In this document: positions 43,307 through 50,715 of the stretch, one piece after another | Layout: every line of letters begins with the position of its first letter | Numbering within the stretch: position 1 is the stretch's first letter | DNA from: Sphingosinicella flava | GTDB taxonomy: Bacteria > Pseudomonadota > Alphaproteobacteria > Sphingomonadales > Sphingomonadaceae | Direction of reading: 5' to 3' | NCBI RefSeq assembly: GCF_016025255.1 | Contig: NZ_CP065592.1 | Span: 229,122 to 293,121, forward strand | Length of the DNA: 64,000 nucleotides | Program-made: the position numbers and the translations under genes | Notes under the pieces: generated by a model | The model's input: the letters and a program-made list of their open reading frames with translations, nothing else | The model's database searches: none | Told to the model about the DNA's origin: nothing

Positions 43307-44509
43307 ATGTCCCAAGCCTATATTTGCGATGCGATCCGCACGCCCATCGGCCGCTATGCGGGCGCGCTGTCTTCTGTCCGCGCCGACGATCTCGCCGCCA
43401 TTCCGATCAAGGCTTTGATGGACCGCAATCCCGGCGTCGATTGGGACAGGGTCGATGACGTGATCCTCGGCTGCGCCAATCAGGCGGGCGAGGACAATCG
43501 CAACCTCGCGCGCATGGCGGGTCTCCTTGCAGGCCTTCCGCAATCCTCGGGCGGCGTCACCCTCAACCGCCTCTGCGGCTCCGGCATGGACGCCGTCGCC
43601 ATGGCGGCGCGCGTCATTCGGGGCGGCGAGGCGGAGATGGTGATCGCGGGCGGTTCGGAAAGCATGAGCCGCGCGCCCTTCGTCATGGCCAAGGCAACCA
43701 GCGCCTTCGACCGCAATGCCGAAATCTACGACACGACGATCGGTTGGCGCTTCGTCAATCCGAAGATGAAATCGGTCTATGGCGACGACACCATGCCGTC
43801 GACCGGCGAGAATGTCGCCGACGCCTGGAAGGTCAGCCGCACTGATCAGGACGCTTTCGCGGTCCGCAGCCAGGACAAGGCTGCCCGCGCCCAGCAAAAT
43901 GGCCGCCTCGCCGCCGAGATCGTGCCCGTCTCCATCCCGCAGCGAAAGGGCGACCCCCTCATCGTCGAACGCGACGAGCATCCCCGCCAGGCCAGTGTCG
44001 AAGCCCTCGCCAAATTGAAGCCCATCGTCCGCACCGACGGCACGGTGACGGCGGGCAACGCCTCGGGCGTCAATGACGGCGCGGCGGCGATGATCGTCGC
44101 GTCGGAAGCTGTCGCGCAGGCGAACGGCCTCACGCCCCGCGCCCGCATCCTTGGTGGCGCGGTGGTCGGCGTCGAGCCGCGCATCATGGGCATCGGCCCC
44201 GCGCCCGCCTCGCAGAAACTGCTCGCCCGTTTGGGCCTCACCATCGCCGACATGGACGTGATCGAGATCAACGAGGCGTTCGCCGCCCAGGCGCTCCCCG
44301 TCCTGCGCGAACTCGGCCTCCCCGACGATGCGCCGCACGTCAATCCGAACGGCGGCGCCATCGCGCTCGGCCATCCCCTTGGCATGTCCGGCGCGCGCCT
44401 GCTCCTCACCGCGACGGAGGAACTCCAACGCACCGGCGGCCGCTACGCCCTCTGCGCCATGTGCATCGGCGTTGGACAGGGAATTGCGACCGTCATCGAA
44501 CGGGTCTAA
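43307..44509 (+). CDS. paaJ: 3-oxoadipyl-CoA/3-oxo-5,6-dehydrosuberyl-CoA thiolase PaaJ
   Basis: 400 residues from ATG 43307 (AAGGAGAAG). Acylating Cys in NRLCGSGMDAV, His in GGAIALGHPLGMSGARL, second Cys in CAMCIGVGQG. The sequence (YICDAIRTPIGRYAGALSSVRADDLAAIPIKAL) is of the PcaF/PaaJ type. It cleaves the chain to acetyl-CoA and succinyl-CoA in the phenylacetate route. Confidence 0.92.
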   Translation: MSQAYICDAIRTPIGRYAGALSSVRADDLAAIPIKALMDRNPGVDWDRVDDVILGCANQAGEDNRNLARMAGLLAGLPQSSGGVTLNRLCGSGMDAVAMAARVIRGGEAEMVIAGGSESMSRAPFVMAKATSAFDRNAEIYDTTIGWRFVNPKMKSVYGDDTMPSTGENVADAWKVSRTDQDAFAVRSQDKAARAQQNGRLAAEIVPVSIPQRKGDPLIVERDEHPRQASVEALAKLKPIVRTDGTVTAGNASGVNDGAAAMIVASEAVAQANGLTPRARILGGAVVGVEPRIMGIGPAPASQKLLARLGLTIADMDVIEINEAFAAQALPVLRELGLPDDAPHVNPNGGAIALGHPLGMSGARLLLTATEELQRTGGRYALCAMCIGVGQGIATVIERV

Positions 44510-44693
44510 CCGCCTTCTCGCTCATCGCGCATGTGGAATTTTCCTACATGCACGCTTCTGGTTAGGCTCGCGCATGACCTATTTTATCTCCTTGTGCGAC
44601 TGCTTCTTTCATTGGACAGGAAAGGCGTGTTGAAAACTTTCGCAGAGCATCAATTTCATCAACTTTGCCTCGTAGACATTCACAGAGAATTAT

Positions 44694-44722
44694 TTGACCG
44701 ATCGGTCGGCGAATGGTAATGT
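44694..44722 (+). promoter_or_regulatory. paaABCDE promoter with overlapping operator
   Basis: TTGACC (44694-44699), 17-bp spacer and TAATGT (44717-44722) form a sigma-70-type promoter 21 bp before the paaA start. The perfect palindrome GACCGATCGGTC (44696-44707) covers the -35 box, so a bound repressor would block RNA polymerase. The same palindrome lies between paaG and paaJ. Confidence 0.75.
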
Positions 44723-44743
44723 CACGGCATAGGAGAAGAAGCC

Positions 44744-45727
44744 ATGTATACGACCGAATTGCAAAAATCGGCGTCCGTCGCTTCGACAGAGGATGCGGAC
44801 AAACTCGCGGCCTTCGAGGCGCGCGTCGCCGCCGACGAATTTATCGAGCCCAAGGATTGGATGCCGGAGGCCTATCGCCGCACGCTCGTCCGCCAAATCT
44901 CGCAGCACGCGCATAGCGAAATCGTCGGCATGCTGCCCGAGGGCAACTGGATCACCCGCGCGCCTTCATTGCGCCGCAAGGCGATCCTGCTCGCCAAGGT
45001 GCAGGACGAGGCGGGGCACGGCCTCTATCTCTATTCGGCTGCCGAGACATTGGGCACCAGCCGCGAGGAAATGATCGAGGCGCTGCATTCGGGCAAGGCC
45101 AAGTACAGCACCATCTTCAATTACCCGACGCTCACCTGGGCGGACATCGGCGCGATCGGCTGGCTGGTCGACGGCGCCGCGATCATGAACCAGGTGCCGT
45201 TGCAGCGGACGTCCTACGGCCCTTATGCCCGCGCCATGGTGCGGGTGTGCAAGGAAGAGAGCTTCCATCAGCGGCAGGGCTATGAGATCATGATGCATCT
45301 CGCGGCCGGCACGGATGCGCAGAAGCGCATGGCGCAGGACGCACTCAATCGCTGGTGGTGGCCGTCGCTGATGATGTTCGGCCCGCCAGACGAGAACAGT
45401 CCCAACACCGCCCAGTCGATGCGCTGGCGGATCAAGCGCGAGACCAATGACGAGCTGCGCCAGAAGTTCGTCGACATCACCGTGCCGCAAGCGGACGCCA
45501 TCGGCCTCACCGTTCCCGATCCAGCTGTGAAATGGAACGAGGCGAAGGGCGGCTACGATTTCGGCGAGGTCGACTGGTCGGAATTCTATGCCGTGGTGAA
45601 GGGCGAAGGCCCGGTCGCCAAGGAGCGCATGGCCGTCCGCCGCAAGGCCTGGGAAGACGGGGCCTGGATCCGCGAGGCGGCGGATGCTTATGCAGCCAAG
45701 CAGGCAGGGAAGAGGAAGGCGGCGTGA
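44744..45727 (+). CDS. paaA: Phenylacetyl-CoA 1,2-epoxidase catalytic subunit PaaA
   Basis: 327 residues; ATG follows AGGAGAAG. Diiron carboxylate protein: [10 protein letters not shown] and [13 protein letters not shown] supply the ExxH ligands. With PaaC, PaaB, PaaD and PaaE it epoxidises the ring of phenylacetyl-CoA. First gene of paaABCDE behind a regulated promoter. Confidence 0.98.
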   Translation: MYTTELQKSASVASTEDADKLAAFEARVAADEFIEPKDWMPEAYRRTLVRQISQHAHSEIVGMLPEGNWITRAPSLRRKAILLAKVQDEAGHGLYLYSAAETLGTSREEMIEALHSGKAKYSTIFNYPTLTWADIGAIGWLVDGAAIMNQVPLQRTSYGPYARAMVRVCKEESFHQRQGYEIMMHLAAGTDAQKRMAQDALNRWWWPSLMMFGPPDENSPNTAQSMRWRIKRETNDELRQKFVDITVPQADAIGLTVPDPAVKWNEAKGGYDFGEVDWSEFYAVVKGEGPVAKERMAVRRKAWEDGAWIREAADAYAAKQAGKRKAA

Positions 45728-45741
45728 GTTTCGTCCTGAAC

Positions 45742-45822
45742 CGTCATCCCGGTGAAAGCCGGGATCTCAGTTCTCCTTGTGCGCGTGGCCGACGCAAGAT
45801 TCCGGCTTTCGCCGGAATGACG
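45742..45822. repeat. GTCATCCC-type inverted-repeat element between paaA and paaB
   Basis: CGTCATCCCGGTGAAAGC at the left and GCTTTCGCCGGAATGACG at the right; 81 bp. It separates paaA from paaB, genes whose products form one complex and which are usually adjacent. Confidence 0.88.
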
Positions 45823-45847
45823 ATTTTGGCCGATTGGGGATTTGAGC

Positions 45848-46132
45848 ATGAGTAAGGATTGGCCCCTCTGGGAAGTATTCGTCCGGTCGAAAGGCGGTCT
45901 CTCCCACCGCCATGTCGGCAGCGTCCACGCACCCGATGCGGAGATCGCGCTGCGCCACGCCCGCGACACCTATACGCGGCGGATGGAAGGGGTGAGCCTG
46001 TGGGTCGTTCCCTCCGCCGCGATCGTCGCCTCCGATCCCGCCGATGACGGCGCGATGTTCGAACCGGCGGAAGACAAGATCTATCGCCACCCGACCTTCT
46101 ACAATATTCCCGACGACGTGAAGCACATCTGA
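45848..46132 (+). CDS. paaB: Phenylacetyl-CoA epoxidase subunit PaaB
   Basis: 94 residues from ATG 45848. WPLWEVFVRSKGGLSHRHVGSVHAPDAEIALRHARDTYTRR is the PaaB signature. Bridges the PaaAC core. Its stop overlaps the paaC start (TGATG). Confidence 0.96.
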   Translation: MSKDWPLWEVFVRSKGGLSHRHVGSVHAPDAEIALRHARDTYTRRMEGVSLWVVPSAAIVASDPADDGAMFEPAEDKIYRHPTFYNIPDDVKHI

Positions 46133-46899
46133 TGGCGACCATCGCGCAGGACCAGGCTCTGTTCGACTATCTCCTGCGCCTCGGCGACGATGCCTTGGTG
46201 CTCGGCCAGCGTCTGTCCGAATGGACGGGGGCTTGTCCCACGGTCGAGGTGGATCTCAGCCTCGCCAACATGGCGCTCGACCTCATTGGGCAGGCGACCC
46301 ATTTCCTTGACGCGGCCGGCAAGGTCGAAGGGCAGGGCAGGGACGGTGACAAACTCGCCTTCCACCGCGACGTGCTCGATTACCGCAATTGCCTGCTCGT
46401 CGAGCAACCGAATGGCGACTTCGCCCGCACCATGGCGCGGCAGTTCCTTTTCTCGACTTGGCAGAAGATGCTGTTCGACGCGCTCACCGCATCGAAGGAC
46501 GAGCTGATTGCCGCCGTCGCCGCCAAAGCGGTCAAGGAAGTCACCTATCACCAGGAGCTCGCCCAGGAATGGGTGATCCGCCTTGGTGACGGCACGGACG
46601 ACAGCCACGTCCGCATGCAGGACGGCTTCGAGTGGCTTTGGCGCTTTGTGCCGGAATTGTTCGAAATGGATGGGGTCGCCGTGGAAATGGCGGAGCGCGG
46701 AATTGGGGCGGACGTGATGGCCTTTCGCGAGGATTATGACCGGCAAGTCCGGGCCGTGATCGAGGAAGCGACCCTCACTGTGCCGCACGACCAGCGCCCG
46801 ATCCTCGGCGGTCGTCAGGGCCACCACAGCGAACATCTCGGCCATCTCCTCGCCCAGATGCAGTTTTTGCCCCGCGCTTATCCCGACGCGACATGGTGA
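46132..46899 (+). CDS. paaC: Phenylacetyl-CoA epoxidase structural subunit PaaC
   Basis: 255 residues. Ferritin-like fold with DALVLGQRLSEWTGACPTVEVDLSLANMALDLIGQA and EVTYHQELAQEWVIRLGDGT, the PaaC pattern. It supports PaaA and binds substrate. paaD begins inside its last codons. Confidence 0.96.
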   Translation: MATIAQDQALFDYLLRLGDDALVLGQRLSEWTGACPTVEVDLSLANMALDLIGQATHFLDAAGKVEGQGRDGDKLAFHRDVLDYRNCLLVEQPNGDFARTMARQFLFSTWQKMLFDALTASKDELIAAVAAKAVKEVTYHQELAQEWVIRLGDGTDDSHVRMQDGFEWLWRFVPELFEMDGVAVEMAERGIGADVMAFREDYDRQVRAVIEEATLTVPHDQRPILGGRQGHHSEHLGHLLAQMQFLPRAYPDATW

Positions 46900-47465
46900 T
46901 TGTAGACGATCATGACCGCTCAAAAGCCCTCCCCGTCGATGGGGGAGGGTTGGGTGGGGGTGATGCTTCCGGAAGCACTCCGCCCTATGTCGAAGATCAC
47001 CCCCACCCAGCCTCCCCCATCGAGGGGGAGGGGCAGATTTGGGAAGTGTTGGCGAGCGTTCCTGACCCTGAGGTGCCCGCCGTCTCCATCGTCGACCTCG
47101 GCATCGTCCGCGACGTGAGGCCGGATCGCGTGGCCCTCACCCCGACCTATACCGGCTGCCCCGCCACCCAGGTCATCGAAACGATGGTCCGCATCGCCCT
47201 CGACAAAGCCGGGTTCGAAAACGTCCAAATCGAAACAACCCTCTCCCCGCCCTGGACGACCGACTGGATCACCCCGGAAGGCCGCGAAAAGCTTCGTGCC
47301 TACGGCATCTCCCCCCCGGTCCCCGCCGGAAGCCGCGCCGTGGAATGCCCGCAATGCGGATCGTCCCATACCCAGGAGGTGAGCCGCTTCGGTTCGACCC
47401 CTTGCAAAGCCTTGTGGCGCTGCCGCGACTGCCTCGAGCCCTTCGACCATTTCAAATGCCATTGA
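46893..47465 (+). CDS. paaD: PaaD (MIP18-type) with repeat-derived N-terminus
   Basis: 190 residues from ATG 46893, overlapping the end of paaC. Residues about 12-47 come from a 107-bp palindromic element; the true domain starts at QIWEVLASVPDPEVPAVSIVDLGIVRDV (DUF59/MIP18), followed by TPTYTGCPATQVIE and a C-terminal zinc finger CPQCGSSH...CRDC. PaaD helps to mature the metal sites of the epoxidase. The likely original start, ATG 46912, is now out of frame. Confidence 0.88.
   Translation: MVIVDDHDRSKALPVDGGGLGGGDASGSTPPYVEDHPHPASPIEGEGQIWEVLASVPDPEVPAVSIVDLGIVRDVRPDRVALTPTYTGCPATQVIETMVRIALDKAGFENVQIETTLSPPWTTDWITPEGREKLRAYGISPPVPAGSRAVECPQCGSSHTQEVSRFGSTPCKALWRCRDCLEPFDHFKCH
46927..47033. 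repeat. CCCTCCCCC palindromic element, copy 4, inside paaD
   Basis: 107 bp: CCCTCCCCGTCGATGG...GTGGGGGTGA at the left, TCACCCCCACCC...CCCCCATCGAGGGGGAGG at the right. Length is not a multiple of three. Removing it would join ATGACCGCTCAAAAG (46912-46926) in frame to CAGATTTGG (47034), giving a normal PaaD N-terminus. Confidence 0.88.
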
Positions 47466-47473
47466 GACCCTGA

Positions 47474-48550
47474 ATGAGCGTCAGTTTCCACACCCTCAAG
47501 ATCGCGGAGATCGTCCCGGAAACGCCCGAAGCGCGCTCGATCCGTTTCGCGGTGCCCGACGCGCTGCGCGAAACCTTCCGTTTCAAGCCTGGTCAACATC
47601 TCACCCTCATCGCCGACATTGGCGGCGAGGAAGTGCGGCGTAACTATTCGCTCTGCACAGCGCCGAATGAAGACATGCTCGCGGTCACGGTAAAGCGGAT
47701 TCCGGGCGGTCTTTTTTCGAATTGGGCTGCCGACAACCTGAAGCCTGGCGACAGCATCGCCGTCATGGCGCCGCACGGCAGCTTCACCTACGCCTTCGAA
47801 CCTGGCCAGGCGCGCACTTACGCCGCCTTCGCCGCGGGCTCCGGCATCACGCCGATCCTCTCATTGCTCAAAACGGCGCTCGCCGTCGAGCCGGAGAGTC
47901 GCTTCACGCTCTTCTACGGCAACAGCCACAGCGGCTCGGTCATCTTCCTGGAGGAGCTGGCGCGCCTCAAGAACCGTTATATGGGCCGCCTCCAGGTCCA
48001 TCATTTCCTCTCCCAGGAGGCGGAGGATGTCGACCTCTTCAACGGCCGCCTCGACCGCGCCAAATGCGACGAGATTCTGGAAACCCTGATCGATCCGGCG
48101 GAGGTCGACGCTTTCTTCATCTGCGGCCCCGGCCCGATGATGGACGCGGCGGAACAGGCGCTACAAGCTAGGAATGTGCCGCACGACCATATCCACATCG
48201 AACGTTTTACCGCCGGGCGCCCCTCCGCCGCGCTCCAGGCCGAAATCCACGCGCTTCAGGAAAAAGCGCAAGGCCTGCAAATGCGCGTTACTCTCGACGG
48301 CCGCACTCGTCAGGTGCCTTTCGACGCGGCGGCCGGCAACATCCTCGACAGCGCGCGCGAGGCTGGCCTCCCCGCGCCCTTCGCCTGCAAGGCGGGCGTT
48401 TGCGCGACCTGCCGGGCAAAAGTCATATCCGGTGAAGTCGAAATGGCCGCCCGCTACGGCCTGACCGACGAGGAAATCGTGGCTGGCTATGTCCTTACCT
48501 GCCAGTCCGTGCCGAAGGGCGAAGGGGTCGAGGTCGACTACGACGCTTAA
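47474..48550 (+). CDS. paaE: Phenylacetyl-CoA epoxidase reductase PaaE
   Basis: 358 residues. FAD-binding RRNYSLC, NAD-binding AAGSGITPILSL and FFICGPGPMMDA, then a C-terminal 2Fe-2S ferredoxin with CKAGVCATCRAKV and a distal Cys in VLTCQ. Passes electrons from NADPH to the PaaA diiron site. Confidence 0.97.
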   Translation: MSVSFHTLKIAEIVPETPEARSIRFAVPDALRETFRFKPGQHLTLIADIGGEEVRRNYSLCTAPNEDMLAVTVKRIPGGLFSNWAADNLKPGDSIAVMAPHGSFTYAFEPGQARTYAAFAAGSGITPILSLLKTALAVEPESRFTLFYGNSHSGSVIFLEELARLKNRYMGRLQVHHFLSQEAEDVDLFNGRLDRAKCDEILETLIDPAEVDAFFICGPGPMMDAAEQALQARNVPHDHIHIERFTAGRPSAALQAEIHALQEKAQGLQMRVTLDGRTRQVPFDAAAGNILDSAREAGLPAPFACKAGVCATCRAKVISGEVEMAARYGLTDEEIVAGYVLTCQSVPKGEGVEVDYDA

Positions 48551-48660
48551 CTCCCTCTCCCTCGGTGGGGGAGGGCTGGGGTGGGGGTGATGCTGGGGAA
48601 GCATGCCGCTCTACGTCGAACATCACCCCCACCCAACCCTCCCCCATCAAGGGGGAGGGC
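48551..48660. repeat. CCCTCCCCC palindromic element, copy 5
   Basis: CTCCCTCGGTGGGGGAGGG at the left, CCCCCATCAAGGGGGAGGG at the right, 110 bp, filling the gap between convergent paaE and the TetR gene. It reaches the last base of the TetR stop codon and may act as a two-way terminator. Confidence 0.9.
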
Positions 48661-49262
48661 TAAGTTGCGCTCATCCCCTCCAATCCGTGCAGCATGATCT
48701 CCATGGCTAGATCGGCCAGCCTTTCCGCCGACACCGGTCCTTCCGCCCTGAACCAAGTGTGGCTCCAGTTGATCATGCCGAAAAAGAGCATGGTGAGCGG
48801 CAGGGTCAGCGTCCCCGCGGCGCTGACGTCCGGCCGGATTTCCGCAATCTGCTCCTCGACGATGGCGATGATCCGCCGTTGCTTGGAGACGATCTCATTG
48901 CGCCGGTCGGGCGGCAAATTGTCGAGTTCGTTCAGAAGCACCTTGTGCTCGGCCTGGGCCGTCACGTAGAGCCGCATGAAGGCAAGCGCGATGTCGTGCA
49001 GCTTGTCGCGCGGCTTCGGCGCGCCGAGCATCGCGTCGTCTGCCGCGGTGACGAGCTGCTCGAGATGACTCGACATCACCTCGAAAAGGATGTCTTCCTT
49101 TGAGGGGAAGTAATGATAGACGAGCGACTTGGACGTGCTGCACGCCTCCGCCAAGTCAGCGACCGAAGCGCCCTGAAAGCCACGCCGCGCGAACAGCTTC
49201 GCCGCCGTCGCGACGATCGCCTCGCGCCTCTTGTCATAATCGGGGGATTGCGGCCGGGCCAT
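48660..49262 (-). CDS. TetR family regulator, candidate PaaR
   Basis: 200 residues. N-terminal HTH: AAKLFARRGFQGASVADLAEACSTSKSLVYHYFPSKEDIL. C-terminal domain of the TetR_C type seen in PaaR-like regulators. It ends the paa cluster on the opposite strand. Phenylacetyl-CoA is the usual inducer in PaaR-type systems; here this is inferred from context and from palindromes at the paa promoters. Confidence 0.85.
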   Translation of the reverse strand: MARPQSPDYDKRREAIVATAAKLFARRGFQGASVADLAEACSTSKSLVYHYFPSKEDILFEVMSSHLEQLVTAADDAMLGAPKPRDKLHDIALAFMRLYVTAQAEHKVLLNELDNLPPDRRNEIVSKQRRIIAIVEEQIAEIRPDVSAAGTLTLPLTMLFFGMINWSHTWFRAEGPVSAERLADLAMEIMLHGLEGMSAT

Positions 49263-49299
49263 GGCCGCATCTTAAGTGAGGGCGGCTGGGCGGGCCAGC

Positions 49300-50520
49300 T
49301 TATTCGCCTTCTTCCTCCAGGCCATTCACCGCCGCTGCAATGGCCTGTTGGCGGCTCAAGGGCGCTTTTGCCTTCGATGCTGGCGGTTGCTGCTGAACGG
49401 CGAACTGGGCCACGCCGTGATCGCCCTTCGAATAATCGATGACCGCGCGGACGACATTTTGCATCGTCTCCATCCGGTGGCCGAGCGGCGCGGACGTGCG
49501 GCGGATGAAAACGGCGACCGCATAGGAACGGCCGTCCGGCCCGGTGACGATGCCGATATCGTTATAGCCCGCCTGCTCGCCGCCGAGCACCTGGCCCGTG
49601 CCGGTCTTGTGCGCGAGCTTCCAGCCCGGCGCGAGCCCGCCTTTCAATCGCTGTGCGCCGGTCTTGGTGTTCGACATGATGCCGAGCAGTTTCTGGGTAT
49701 AATAAGGCGAAAGCAGCTCGCCTTTCTTGAGCCTGGTCAGCGCATCCACTGTGCCGAGCGGCGTCGCGCCGTCCATTGGGTCGCGAATGTAGTTTTCAAA
49801 GGCGGCGCGGCGAACGGCCATCGGCAGGGCATTGCGCGCGGCGTAGAAGTTCTGGCCAACATAGGATGGTTTCCATTCCATGCCCGCAATCCGGCTTTGC
49901 AGCATGCGCTCGCCCGGGCCAAAGCGGATGCCGCTGATCCCGCTCTTCTTCAGAAACGCGCGCACCGCGTCGGGCCCGCCCGCTTTCCACAGCACGAAAT
50001 CGTTGCATGTATTGTCGCTCTGCGTGATCGCGCGATGGATCAGGCTGTCGAGCGTGGTCGTGTAACCGGCGGGGCCAACCTGCGCGGCGATGGGCTGGTG
50101 GAAAAGCGTCAGGTCTTCCCGCCGCACGGTGACTGGCGATTCAAGGCTCAGAAGGCCCTGGTCGGCCTTGTCCATGGCGGTCAGTGCGACCCAGAATTTG
50201 CTGACGCTCTGTTGCGGAAAGAAGGTGCTGCCGTCGAACGATGCGGTGTAGCCGCTTTGAATATCCTTCACCGCAATGCCGACATCGCCGTTGAATGAAG
50301 CACCAAGTGCGTTGATCCGCTGCGCCAACGCCCGTTCGGCTGGAGATAGGGCCTGGGTCTGGACGAGCGGCTTCGCCGCCACCGGCCCGCGGCCTTGCGC
50401 TGTATCCGCGCTTCTGGCGGCGCTTTGCGAAACTGAAATGCCGATCAAGGAGGCGCAAGACAAAGCGATGACGCCGATCGTCCGTCCGATGCTCGCCGAA
50501 TTACGCCGGTGTTCCGTCAT
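49300..50520 (-). CDS. Class A beta-lactamase (serine hydrolase)
   Basis: 406 residues from ATG 50520. Signal peptide, then SVSK (Ser70-x-x-Lys73), SDN (130-132), E166 in GERMLQ and KTG (234-236). Counting from SDN puts Glu at 166 and Gln at 170, where class A enzymes usually have Asn. A 45-residue Gln/Ala-rich tail follows the catalytic domain. Periplasmic penicillin-type hydrolase is likely; spectrum unknown. It lies 37 bp upstream of the TetR gene on the same strand. Confidence 0.88.
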   Translation of the reverse strand: MTEHRRNSASIGRTIGVIALSCASLIGISVSQSAARSADTAQGRGPVAAKPLVQTQALSPAERALAQRINALGASFNGDVGIAVKDIQSGYTASFDGSTFFPQQSVSKFWVALTAMDKADQGLLSLESPVTVRREDLTLFHQPIAAQVGPAGYTTTLDSLIHRAITQSDNTCNDFVLWKAGGPDAVRAFLKKSGISGIRFGPGERMLQSRIAGMEWKPSYVGQNFYAARNALPMAVRRAAFENYIRDPMDGATPLGTVDALTRLKKGELLSPYYTQKLLGIMSNTKTGAQRLKGGLAPGWKLAHKTGTGQVLGGEQAGYNDIGIVTGPDGRSYAVAVFIRRTSAPLGHRMETMQNVVRAVIDYSKGDHGVAQFAVQQQPPASKAKAPLSRQQAIAAAVNGLEEEGE

Positions 50521-50660
50521 ATCAGGAAGGCCCTTCCAAATCGCATGGTGTTCAGAGCCTTGGCACCATAACCAATACGGTGTGACTGTCAGCTTAATCG
50601 AAATGCTGTCGGATGGACCGTTTTCCAGAAGCGATGAAACGAGTCCCATCGCAGCAATAA

Positions 50661-50680
50661 ATGTTGTGACAGTGTAACAT
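50661..50680. promoter_or_regulatory. Inverted repeat ATGTT-N10-AACAT upstream of TonB receptor
   Basis: ATGTTGTGACAGTGTAACAT lies 36 bp before the receptor start in the 195-bp divergent region with the beta-lactamase. It resembles a metalloregulator (Zur/Fur-type) operator but the spacer is three bases longer than the Zur form. Tentative. Confidence 0.35.
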
Positions 50681-50715
50681 CTCTCGTACCAGCGGCGCCA
50701 TATAAGGAGTCACCT

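Noticed and set aside
46912-47118. ATG 46912 as the paaD start
   Set aside because: This frame stops after 68 codons and does not reach the PaaD domain because of the inserted element.
49300-50520. Beta-lactamase carried on a mobile element
   Set aside because: No transposase, integrase or inverted ends are nearby and composition matches the surroundings.
50661-50680. Classical Zur box
   Set aside because: The spacer between ATGTT and AACAT is ten, not seven; kept only as a tentative operator.
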